DNA of 5,639 nucleotides from Bacteroidales bacterium (GTDB lineage Bacteria; Bacteroidota; Bacteroidia; Bacteroidales; PUMT01): positions 1-5,639 of the forward strand of contig SLOS01000112.1 in the NCBI GenBank assembly GCA_007132365.1, read 5' to 3'. The notes under the pieces were generated by a model, which worked only from the letters and a program-made list of their open reading frames with translations, was not told the DNA's origin and made no database searches. Of this stretch, positions 1 through 5,639 are shown in pieces (the stretch's first letter is position 1; each line of letters begins with the position of its first letter). Made by a program: the position numbers and the translations under genes.

Positions 1-864
1 CCGCACCAGGAGGCACTCTATTACGGTTCCTTCCCATTCAGTCAGCTGCACGGGAAAGAGATCTCCTATAATAACCTCCTTGATATTGATGCGGCTCTGG
101 GACTGATCGCCGAGTTCAACGAGACAACCTTCGCAGTGCTTAAGCACAACAATGCCTGCGGACTGGCTTCACGCGATAACCTCAAACAGGCCTGGCTTGA
201 TGCGCTTGCAGGTGATCCTGTCTCCGCTTTCGGAGGAGTACTGGTTACCAACAGGGAAGTGGACAGTGAGACGGCTGAAGAGATCAACAAACTGTTCTTT
301 GAAGTTATTATTGCCCCCGGATATAGTGAGGGGGCCCTGTCTTTGCTGAAGCAGAAAAAAAACCGGATAATCCTTATCAATACAGGCATTGATTTGCCTG
401 ATAAGCTTATACGAACGGTTTCCGGAGGGATCCTGGTCCAGGAAAGGGACAGGAAATCGGAATCCCGCGCAGACCTGAAGGTGGTTACTGAGATCCCGCC
501 CGGCAGTGATGAGACCGACGACCTGATCTTCGCAAATAAAATTGTGAAACACTCCAAATCCAACGCCATAGTGCTGGCAAAAGGAGGGCAATTACTTGGC
601 AGCGGTGTCGGCCAGACTTCGCGTATTGATGCCCTCAGGCAGTCCATTGATAAAGCAAGGGCAGCCGGATTTGACCTGTCAGGGGCGGTTATGGCATCGG
701 ATGCTTTTTTTCCCTTTGCAGATTCCGTAGAAATAGCTCACAAAGAGGGGATTACAGCTGTGATTCAGCCGGGGGGCTCGGTAAGGGATGAGGAATCGAT
801 AGATTTTTGTAACAAAAACAAGATAAAAATGGTATTTACCGGAGTAAGACATTTCAGACACTAA
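1..864 (+). CDS. purH: PurH, bifunctional AICAR formyltransferase/IMP cyclohydrolase (3' part, 5' end outside window)
   Basis: Catalyses the last two steps of de novo IMP synthesis in the cytoplasm: formyl transfer from 10-formyl-THF to AICAR, then ring closure to IMP. The reading frame is open from base 1 and ends with TAA at 862-864, leaving 287 residues. The family is usually a little over 500 residues, so the N-terminal cyclohydrolase domain and start codon are missing and what remains is essentially the AICAR transformylase domain. Visible family signatures (window residue numbers) are PHQ at the very start, LHGKEISYNNLLDIDAAL, the catalytic Lys-His pair K48-H49 in KHNNACG, GVGQTSRIDALRQ near 202, SDAFFPFADS near 233, and the C-terminal MVFTGVRHFRH. 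The C-terminus is intact and there is no frameshift, even across an A8 run at 355-362. An ATG-like reading from 136 is wrong: that codon is an internal GTG, and the match continues upstream. Confidence 0.97.
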   Translation, partial: PHQEALYYGSFPFSQLHGKEISYNNLLDIDAALGLIAEFNETTFAVLKHNNACGLASRDNLKQAWLDALAGDPVSAFGGVLVTNREVDSETAEEINKLFFEVIIAPGYSEGALSLLKQKKNRIILINTGIDLPDKLIRTVSGGILVQERDRKSESRADLKVVTEIPPGSDETDDLIFANKIVKHSKSNAIVLAKGGQLLGSGVGQTSRIDALRQSIDKARAAGFDLSGAVMASDAFFPFADSVEIAHKEGITAVIQPGGSVRDEESIDFCNKNKIKMVFTGVRHFRH

Positions 865-989
865 CGAATTTCAGGGCACCCTTAACTCCCAACTTCAGCA
901 ATTACAATATTAATTAAACATCAAAACCTGCAAATAACAATCAGCGATAACCGTTAATTAATAACAACCGCCGGGAATTACCGGAGTAA
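836..989 (+). repeat. 12-bp direct repeat TTACCGGAGTAA, one copy in purH 3' end and one in mreB leader
   Basis: TTACCGGAGTAA occurs at 836-847, inside the conserved purH C-terminal codons, and again at 978-989, 47 nt before the mreB start. The outer four bases on each side (TTAC/GTAA) are complementary, giving a partly dyadic site. The copies are 142 bp apart. One exact 12-mer repeat is about what chance predicts somewhere in a window this size, so only the proximity and position make it notable. Confidence 0.3.
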
Positions 990-1035
990 CCAAGTAAAAA
1001 TTAGTAATAGAACACCTTACAATAAAACTGACAAC
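865..1035 (+). promoter_or_regulatory. A/T-rich purH-mreB intergenic region, presumed mreB operon leader/promoter region
   Basis: This 171-bp gap has no coding potential I can support. It is the only long noncoding stretch upstream of the shape genes, so a promoter for mreBCD-mrdA-rodA is expected here; that is inference. I looked for the Bacteroidota promoter pattern (TTTG near -33, TAnnTTTG near -7) and found no convincing match, so no promoter is placed. It contains a 10-bp inverted repeat and one copy of a 12-bp direct repeat, listed separately. No hairpin followed by a T run is visible after purH, so transcription from purH into mreB cannot be excluded. The last ~25 nt before the mreB ATG have no purine-rich Shine-Dalgarno sequence. 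Confidence 0.45.
908..963. repeat. 10-bp inverted repeat in mreB leader
   Basis: TATTAATTAA at 908-917 is the exact reverse complement of TTAATTAATA at 954-963; the arms are separated by 36 nt. Each arm contains the self-palindromic octamer TTAATTAA, and the octamers are 44 bp apart, about four helical turns. This spacing would suit a pair of regulator sites on one DNA face, but the arms are pure A/T in an A/T-rich gap, so chance is a serious alternative. The repeat is seen directly; any function is inference. Confidence 0.35.
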
Positions 1036-2058
1036 ATGGGCCTATTTTCATTTTTGACGCAGGAACTTGCCATCGACCTTGGTACTGCAAATACAATTAT
1101 TATCCATAATGATAAAATCGTTGTAGATGAACCTTCTATAGTGGCTATAGATCAGAAAACCGGCAACCTGATTGCCATCGGAGAAAAGGCAAGACAGATG
1201 CACGGGAAGACGCACGAAAACATAAAAACGATCCGCCCCCTCAGAGACGGGGTTATTGCCGACTTCAATGCTGCAGAGCAGATGATAAGAGGAATGATAA
1301 AGTTAATAAACACCAAGCCCAGGTTGTTCTCCCCGTCACTCAAGATGGTAGTCTGCATACCTTCGGGCAGTACCGAGGTGGAGGTGAGGGCTGTACGCGA
1401 CTCATCCGAGCATGCAGGAGGGCGCGATGTGTTTCTTATCTATGAACCGATGGCTGCGTCCATAGGAATAGGCATAGATGTTGAAGCTCCGGATGGCAGC
1501 ATGATAGTGGATGTAGGGGGAGGAACAACGGAGATAGCAGTCATTGCGCTGGGGGGAATTGTATGCAATAAATCGATCAGGATTGCCGGCGACGGGTTTA
1601 CCACCGATATACAAACCTATATGAGACACCAGCACAATATTAAAATCGGTGAACGCACAGCAGAGGATATAAAAATAAATGTCGGGTCGGCACTCCCGGA
1701 TCTTGATGAACCTCCTGCCGATTATATTGTAAGGGGCCCCAACCTGATGACGGCGATGCCGATTGAAATTCCGGTATCATACCAGGAGATAGCCCACTGT
1801 CTTGATAAATCAATATCAAAGGTTGAATCAGCCGTTCTTAATGTCCTTGAACAAACCCCTCCCGAACTGTATGCCGATATAGTGAACAGGGGTATAAACC
1901 TGGCGGGTGGCGGTGCACTGCTTCGCGGACTCTCAAAGAGGCTGACCGAAAAAATAAACATCCCATTTCATGTCGCTGAAGATCCGCTTCATGCAGTGGC
2001 ACGGGGGACAGCAATTGCTCTGAAAAATGTTGATAAATTTTCTTTCCTTATGAGATAA
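1036..2058 (+). CDS. mreB: MreB, actin-like rod-shape determining protein
   Basis: Bacterial actin that polymerises with ATP into membrane-bound filaments and positions the elongasome. The product is 340 residues, the normal family length. The N-terminus MGLFSFLTQ looks like the short amphipathic membrane-binding helix, followed by the phosphate-1 loop IDLGTANT (13-20). EPMAAS (137-142) carries the expected catalytic Glu, E137. The phosphate-2 loop is DVGGGTTE (159-166). The adenosine region is NLAGGGALLRGL (288-299), and DPLHAVARGTAIAL lies at 316-329 near the C-terminus. All nucleotide-binding motifs are intact. ATG 1036 is chosen because it gives the canonical N-terminus and no in-frame ATG lies in the nearby upstream codons. 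The start lacks a Shine-Dalgarno sequence and follows an A/T-rich leader (AATAAAACTGACAAC), a common Bacteroidota situation. It is the first gene of the cluster; mreC follows 15 nt downstream in the same frame. Confidence 0.98.
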   Translation: MGLFSFLTQELAIDLGTANTIIIHNDKIVVDEPSIVAIDQKTGNLIAIGEKARQMHGKTHENIKTIRPLRDGVIADFNAAEQMIRGMIKLINTKPRLFSPSLKMVVCIPSGSTEVEVRAVRDSSEHAGGRDVFLIYEPMAASIGIGIDVEAPDGSMIVDVGGGTTEIAVIALGGIVCNKSIRIAGDGFTTDIQTYMRHQHNIKIGERTAEDIKINVGSALPDLDEPPADYIVRGPNLMTAMPIEIPVSYQEIAHCLDKSISKVESAVLNVLEQTPPELYADIVNRGINLAGGGALLRGLSKRLTEKINIPFHVAEDPLHAVARGTAIALKNVDKFSFLMR

Positions 2059-2060
2059 TG

Positions 2061-2066
2061 AGAGGG
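2061..2066 (+). promoter_or_regulatory. Ribosome binding site of mreC
   Basis: AGAGGG lies 7 nt upstream of the mreC ATG at 2074, inside the 15-nt mreB-mreC gap. It supports ATG 2074 over the nearer ATG that overlaps the mreB stop (2058-2060), which opens only a 15-codon frame. Confidence 0.6.
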
Positions 2067-2073
2067 TCAAGAA

Positions 2074-2904
2074 ATGCGGAACCTGATAAGATTCATATTG
2101 AATAACCACTTCATTATTCTTTTCATAGTATTTGAAACTATTTCGCTTTTACTGGTTTTTCAAAGGAATAATTATCAGCAGGCCGTTGCTTTTAACCTCT
2201 CAAGAAATATAAGCGGGTACGTGAACTCAAAGATCTTTTCTTTCAGGCAGTATCTTGACCTTTATGAAACAAACAGGGCCCTCCTGAAAGAAAATGAACG
2301 GTTGCGTAACAGCCTTCTTTCCTCATATAAACTTAAAATCCCTGCCGCTGGCGATGTTGAGTTCGACTCTGCGTGGGACCAGCAGTACAATTTCATATCT
2401 GCAAGGATCATTGCCAACTCAGTCAATAAGCAGAATAATTTCATAAGTATTGACAAAGGACGTGTTCATGGTGTCAAGCCGGATATGGGAGTTATTTCAG
2501 GAGAGGGTATAGTGGGGATAGTGACCGGGGTATCTGATAATTTTTCAACGGTCATTCCCCTGATCAATATTGACCTGAGAATAAGTTCCAGGCTTAAAAA
2601 TACAGGCTATTTCGGTTCACTTTACTGGGATGGTAAAGACCCGGAAACTGCAATACTGGAGGATATACCACACCATGTCACAATAAACCCGGGCGATAGC
2701 GTTGTCACATCAGGCTTTTCCGCAATCTTCCCGGAAGGGATAATGATAGGGACCGTTACCGGTTTTGATATTGAAGGGGGTAATTTTTATAATATAACAG
2801 TCGATCTTGCCACCGATTTCAGGAGATTGAATTACGCCTATGTCATTGAGGATAAATTCAGGGAAGAGTTGATTGAACTGGAAAAGGCTTCAGGTTATGA
2901 TTAA
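2074..2904 (+). CDS. mreC: MreC, periplasmic rod-shape scaffold protein
   Basis: Bitopic membrane protein whose periplasmic part binds PBP2 and helps activate the RodA-PBP2 synthase, linking it to MreB through MreD. The 276-residue product has a short cytoplasmic N-terminus, one membrane segment at about 12-29 (HFIILFIVFETISLLLVF), then a probable coiled coil at about 55-85 containing YETNRALLKENERLRNSLL. The C-terminal beta domain follows, with the family-typical stretches ARIIANSVNKQNNFISIDKG (110-129), GVKPDMGVISGEGIVGIV (133-150) and INPGDSVVTSGFSAIFPEGI (204-223). Length and architecture are normal for MreC. The start is supported by AGAGGG 7 nt upstream. It follows mreB closely and its last 8 nt overlap mreD, so it is almost certainly cotranscribed with both. 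The charged C-terminus (KFREELIELEKASGYD) is encoded across the mreD ribosome binding site. Confidence 0.96.
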   Translation: MRNLIRFILNNHFIILFIVFETISLLLVFQRNNYQQAVAFNLSRNISGYVNSKIFSFRQYLDLYETNRALLKENERLRNSLLSSYKLKIPAAGDVEFDSAWDQQYNFISARIIANSVNKQNNFISIDKGRVHGVKPDMGVISGEGIVGIVTGVSDNFSTVIPLINIDLRISSRLKNTGYFGSLYWDGKDPETAILEDIPHHVTINPGDSVVTSGFSAIFPEGIMIGTVTGFDIEGGNFYNITVDLATDFRRLNYAYVIEDKFREELIELEKASGYD

Positions 2905-3403
2905 GGTTCTGTCCCACAACATACTCCGGATTATTGTGCTTGTGTCGTTCCAGGTATTTATTCTGAATAATATTCAGTTCAGCGGATTTGTGAACCCCTA
3001 CTTCTATGTTCTGTTCATCCTCCTGCTGCCGTTTCAAACACCCGGCTGGCTTGTGCTAAGCCTTGGTTTTGTACTGGGACTGACAATAGATGTTTTTTCC
3101 AATACTCCCGGACTGCATGCTTCGGCGACGGTATTTATGGCCTTTCTCAGGCCCCTGGTACTTGATTATTTTGCTCCCAGGGATGGATACGTAACCGGTA
3201 CATTCCCGAGGATTTACTACTACGGATTCGGATGGTTTTTTCAATATTCGGCAATTCTCATACTTGCGCATCACCTTTTTCTGTTTTATATTGAGGTTTT
3301 CCGCCTCAGCGATTTTCTGCTTACATTTTACAGGGTAATACTAAGTAGTATTTTTACCTTATTTCTGGTGGTGATCAGTCAGTATTTCATATACCGCCGG
3401 TAA
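2897..3403 (+). CDS. mreD: MreD, integral membrane rod-shape protein
   Basis: Polytopic inner-membrane component of the elongasome that works with MreC; its molecular activity is not fully defined. From ATG 2897 the product is 168 residues, the usual MreD size. It is very hydrophobic, with about five or six probable membrane segments, roughly at 9-24, 34-48, 50-66, 72-90, 112-130 and 143-162. The best family signature is GLTIDVFSNTPGLHASATVFMAFLRP (61-86), where the DxFS..PGLHA core follows a membrane segment. The frame extends upstream to a TTG at 2873, but ATG 2897 is preferred: AAAAGG (2882-2887) sits 9 nt upstream, and the start overlaps the mreC stop (ATGATTAA), typical of translational coupling. 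Assignment rests on motif plus position between mreC and mrdA, because MreD sequences diverge strongly. Confidence 0.93.
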   Translation: MIKVLSHNILRIIVLVSFQVFILNNIQFSGFVNPYFYVLFILLLPFQTPGWLVLSLGFVLGLTIDVFSNTPGLHASATVFMAFLRPLVLDYFAPRDGYVTGTFPRIYYYGFGWFFQYSAILILAHHLFLFYIEVFRLSDFLLTFYRVILSSIFTLFLVVISQYFIYRR

Positions 3404-3429
3404 AATTGAATAAACTTTTTTGATATCTT

Positions 3430-3445
3430 AACAGTATAAACTGTT
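3430..3445. repeat. Short dyad next to the mrdA ribosome binding site
   Basis: AACAGT (3430-3435) and ACTGTT (3440-3445) form a perfect 6-bp inverted repeat with a 4-nt ATAA loop. With T3446 bulged, two more T-A pairs could extend the stem to 3428-3448, into the AAAGGG ribosome binding site. It lies in the only sizeable gap inside the cluster (3404-3461). No T run follows it, so it does not look like an intrinsic terminator. A role in mrdA translation or as a protein site is speculative; the stem is short and A/T-rich. Confidence 0.35.
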
Positions 3446-3446
3446 T

Positions 3447-3452
3447 AAAGGG
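3447..3452 (+). promoter_or_regulatory. Ribosome binding site of mrdA
   Basis: AAAGGG lies 9 nt upstream of ATG 3462 and supports that start. It is one base downstream of the 3' arm of the dyad at 3430-3445, so a folded leader could partly mask it. Confidence 0.55.
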
Positions 3453-3461
3453 TTACAAGAA

Positions 3462-5312
3462 ATGAAGGACCACTATTCTGACAGAATGTACATTATCGGG
3501 GCACTGATTGTTCTGCCTGTGCTGTATTTCATTGTCAGGCTGTTTATGCTCCAGGTTATGGATCCTTCCTATAAACTCAGAGCAAGCAGCAATGTGCTGC
3601 GCAATGTGACACAATATCCGGCCAGGGGACTGATTTACGACCGGAACGGGGAACTTCTTGTTTACAATCAGCCGGTTTATGACCTGATGGTCGTTCCCGG
3701 ACAACTGGCCCCTTTTGACACTACCGAATTCTGCGAAATCCTTGATATAAACAAAGATTATGTTGATAGCGAGATAGCAAAAGCCCGGGAGTACTCCATG
3801 TTCCGTTCATCTGTTTTTCTCAAGCAGATATCATCGCATACCTATGCCGTATTGCAGGAGAAACTTTACAAATTTCCCGGCTTTTACGTGCAACCCCGGA
3901 CTCTGAGAAATTACTCCGCGGATATCGCTGCCCATATTCTTGGCTATGTGGGAGAAGTTGACAGAAGGATGATCGAGCAGAACCCCGGTTACGTAATGGG
4001 AGATTACATAGGAATAACAGGGGTGGAAAGCACCTACGAGGAGGAGCTGCGGGGAGACAAGGGAAACAGGGTATTCCTGGTCGATGTTCATAACCGCATC
4101 ATGGGACCCTACCAGGATGGCAGGTTCAACTCTCCGGCTGTGCTGGGTAATGATATCGGGTTGTCTATAGACGCAGTTCTGCAGGAGTACGGTGAGAGGC
4201 TCATGAGAAACAAGATCGGCAGTATCGTGGCAATTGAGCCGTCAACAGGTGAGATACTCTCCCTGGTATCATCGCCTTCATACCATCCTGAGCTTCTCGT
4301 GGGCCGGGTACGAACAGAGAATTTCAGAAAGCTTGCCTCCGATACCCTCAATCCCCTTTTCAACCGCGCGCTGATGGCGCATTATCCAGCCGGCTCGGCA
4401 TTCAAGGTAATTAATGGTCTCATTGCCCTGCAGGAGGGAATAGTGCATGAACACACCCGCCATACCTGTCCGGGACACTATTCTGTCGGCAGACTGACGG
4501 TGAGGTGCCGGTTCCACACAACCCCGGTGGCCATACCGGCTGCAATCCAGGTCTCATGCAACACCTATTTCTGTCATATTTTCAGGGATCTGCTTGATCA
4601 TCCCAAATATGGCTCTGTAACCAATGGCTTCAATGTATGGGCCGGTCACGTGAGGTCATTCGGGCTGGGTGAAAGGCTTGAGACTGACTTTCCCAATGAA
4701 CTCAGGGGCAATGTCCCGCTGGCTAGCTATTATGACCGTTTCTACGGGGAAAACCGGTGGCGTTCACTGCAGGTGGTATCACTGGCGATAGGACAGGGTG
4801 AGCTCTCGGTTACTCCAATTCAGATGGCAAATATGACGGCCGCCATTGCCAACAGGGGCTACTACATAACTCCCCATATACTCAGAAATATAAACAACTC
4901 TGATACAGACAATTCCAGCCGTGAAAAGAAATTTACCAGCATAGATTCTGTCTGGTTCGAACCGGTAATCGATGGAATGCACCGGGCCGTCAACGGTCCG
5001 GATGGCGGCACAGCCAGGGTGGCACAGGTTGCGGGACTGGATATTTGCGGGAAAACAGGTACTGCAGAAAATCCCCACGGAGATGACCATTCCGTTTTTA
5101 TTGCTTTTGCACCAAGGGACAATCCACAGATTGCCATATCCGTATACGTTGAAAATGCAGGATGGGGATCAGCCATGGCAGCACCCATTGCGAGCCTTAT
5201 TATTGAAAAATACCTCACCGGTTCGGTTACCAGGAAATGGCTGGAGGACCGGATATTAAATACTGATTTTATTAACAGGGAAATTGCTTTGACCGATGGG
5301 CAGGAAAATTAA
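3462..5312 (+). CDS. mrdA: Penicillin-binding protein 2, elongasome class B peptidoglycan D,D-transpeptidase
   Basis: Cross-links new peptidoglycan during side-wall growth, as the partner of the RodA glycosyltransferase; target of beta-lactams. The 616-residue product has a short cytoplasmic N-terminus and one membrane anchor at about 9-30. The pedestal/dimerisation domain follows, beginning with ARGLIYDRNGELL (54-66) and including GITGVESTYEEELRGDKG (184-201). The transpeptidase domain then has all three catalytic motifs: SxxK as S312-A-F-K315 (nucleophile S312), SxN as S365-C-N367, and KTG at 531-533 in CGKTGTAE. SLAIGQGELSVTPIQMANMTAAIANRG (440-466) is also typical of class B enzymes. Placement beside mreBCD and rodA identifies it as PBP2 (mrdA) rather than the divisome FtsI. 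Length is normal. The start is supported by AAAGGG 9 nt upstream. The last 17 nt overlap rodA. C336, C349 and H352, between SxxK and SxN, may form a metal site (see findings). Confidence 0.97.
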   Translation: MKDHYSDRMYIIGALIVLPVLYFIVRLFMLQVMDPSYKLRASSNVLRNVTQYPARGLIYDRNGELLVYNQPVYDLMVVPGQLAPFDTTEFCEILDINKDYVDSEIAKAREYSMFRSSVFLKQISSHTYAVLQEKLYKFPGFYVQPRTLRNYSADIAAHILGYVGEVDRRMIEQNPGYVMGDYIGITGVESTYEEELRGDKGNRVFLVDVHNRIMGPYQDGRFNSPAVLGNDIGLSIDAVLQEYGERLMRNKIGSIVAIEPSTGEILSLVSSPSYHPELLVGRVRTENFRKLASDTLNPLFNRALMAHYPAGSAFKVINGLIALQEGIVHEHTRHTCPGHYSVGRLTVRCRFHTTPVAIPAAIQVSCNTYFCHIFRDLLDHPKYGSVTNGFNVWAGHVRSFGLGERLETDFPNELRGNVPLASYYDRFYGENRWRSLQVVSLAIGQGELSVTPIQMANMTAAIANRGYYITPHILRNINNSDTDNSSREKKFTSIDSVWFEPVIDGMHRAVNGPDGGTARVAQVAGLDICGKTGTAENPHGDDHSVFIAFAPRDNPQIAISVYVENAGWGSAMAAPIASLIIEKYLTGSVTRKWLEDRILNTDFINREIALTDGQEN

Positions 5313-5639
5313 CATATGGGCAAACGTGGACTGGTTGACCGTTCTGGTTTACCTTGTAATGCTTTTTATCGGATGGATAAGCATATACTCCGCCGTATAC
5401 GATGATGCCCACCAAAGCATTTTTGACACCTCCCAGCGATATGGCAAGCAGATGGTCTGGATAATTGCCGCAATAGTGATCGCTGCGGCTGTACTTCTGA
5501 CAGACAATAAACTTTTTCTTTTCTTCTCCTATTTCTTTTATGCCTTCACCATTTTGCTGCTTGTGGCTGTTCTGTTTTTCGGAACCGAGGTCAATGCATC
5601 AAAATCATGGTTCCAGTTCGGAGGTGTGCAGATTCAACC
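5296..5639 (+). CDS. rodA: RodA, SEDS-family peptidoglycan glycosyltransferase (5' part, runs off the window)
   Basis: Polytopic membrane enzyme that polymerises lipid II into glycan strands and works as a complex with PBP2. The frame starting at ATG 5296 stays open to the window end, giving 114 codons plus 2 nt; full-length SEDS proteins have about 10 membrane segments, so most of the gene lies beyond. Three probable membrane segments are visible, at about residues 12-33, 53-69 and 74-96. NVDWLTVLVYLVMLFIGWIS and SQRYGKQMVWI are typical of RodA N-termini in this phylum, and FGTEVNASKSWFQFGGVQIQ (95-114) matches the start of the conserved SEDS loop that normally continues into PSE. The start is firm: an in-frame TGA at 5290-5292 lies just upstream, so ATG 5296 is the first possible ATG. 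It overlaps the mrdA end by 17 nt. Only a weak AGGG at 5277-5280, about 15 nt upstream, could serve as ribosome binding site, suggesting translational coupling to mrdA. Confidence 0.95.
   Translation, partial: MGRKINIWANVDWLTVLVYLVMLFIGWISIYSAVYDDAHQSIFDTSQRYGKQMVWIIAAIVIAAAVLLTDNKLFLFFSYFFYAFTILLLVAVLFFGTEVNASKSWFQFGGVQIQ

Noticed and set aside
355..362. A8 run in purH as a frameshift or slippage site
   Set aside because: The downstream frame continues with the conserved transformylase motifs, so no shift is needed, and no stimulatory structure is evident.
66..647. 193-codon open frame on the minus strand
   Set aside because: It lies entirely antisense to purH, whose + strand protein shows clear family motifs; it has no recognisable domain, so it is a shadow frame.
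971..984. CCGG-GAATTA-CCGG hairpin as a purH terminator
   Set aside because: The stem is only 4 bp, it is followed by no T run, and it sits over 100 nt after the purH stop.
2058..2105. ATG overlapping the mreB stop as a start
   Set aside because: It opens only 15 codons, out of frame with mreC, and is better explained as part of the tandem stop TAATGA.
2873..2896. TTG-initiated extension of mreD
   Set aside because: A rare start deep inside mreC; ATG 2897 has a well-spaced AAAAGG and the usual MreD length.
3420..3440. TTGATA ... TATAAA as a sigma70-like promoter before mrdA
   Set aside because: The spacer is 9 bp, far short of about 17, and the pattern does not fit the Bacteroidota promoter form either.
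4972..5259. 95-codon + strand frame inside mrdA
   Set aside because: It overlaps the KTG region of PBP2 in another frame and encodes nothing recognisable.
5316..5402. ATG just after the mrdA stop as rodA start
   Set aside because: This frame reaches TGA after 28 codons and does not encode RodA residues; the RodA frame starts at 5296.
1..5639. A previously undescribed system, mobile element, CRISPR array or RNA gene
   Set aside because: Essentially all sequence is explained by purH and the mre-mrdA-rodA cluster; gaps total about 250 nt and hold no arrays, integrase-like genes, terminal repeats or tRNA-like folds that I can see.

Overview
This window most likely comes from a bacterium of the phylum Bacteroidota. 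The best pointer is the protein sequences, especially MreB with its IYEPMAAS and IGIGIDVEAP stretches, together with the gene order purH-mreB-mreC-mreD-mrdA-rodA. That order is one I recall as typical of Bacteroidota; this is from memory, not from a search. Also consistent is the mreB start, which has an A/T-rich leader and no Shine-Dalgarno sequence. All genes lie on the + strand and coding density is high. I see no sign of a mobile element, phage, tRNA, rRNA or CRISPR array.

Layout: positions 1-864 hold the 3' half of purH (purine biosynthesis), with its 5' end outside the window. Positions 865-1035 are a 171-bp A/T-rich gap, the only plausible place for a main promoter of the shape genes. 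From 1036 to the end there is a tight cluster. It runs mreB (1036-2058), mreC (2074-2904), mreD (2897-3403), mrdA/PBP2 (3462-5312) and the first 114 codons of rodA (5296-5639, running off the window). mreB and mreC are 15 nt apart, mreC and mreD overlap by 8 nt, mreD and mrdA are 58 nt apart, and mrdA and rodA overlap by 17 nt.

How the genes work together: the five downstream genes encode the core of the elongasome (Rod complex). Cytoplasmic MreB filaments lie on the membrane. MreC and MreD link them to the periplasmic synthesis machinery. RodA polymerises glycan strands from lipid II, and PBP2 (mrdA) cross-links them by transpeptidation. Together they build the side wall and maintain rod shape. 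PurH is a metabolic neighbour with no direct mechanistic link visible here.

No previously undescribed system is apparent: this is a well-conserved housekeeping locus. The points worth a second look are small: the leader of mreB, a short dyad touching the mrdA ribosome binding site, the coupled gene junctions, and a Cys/His cluster in PBP2.
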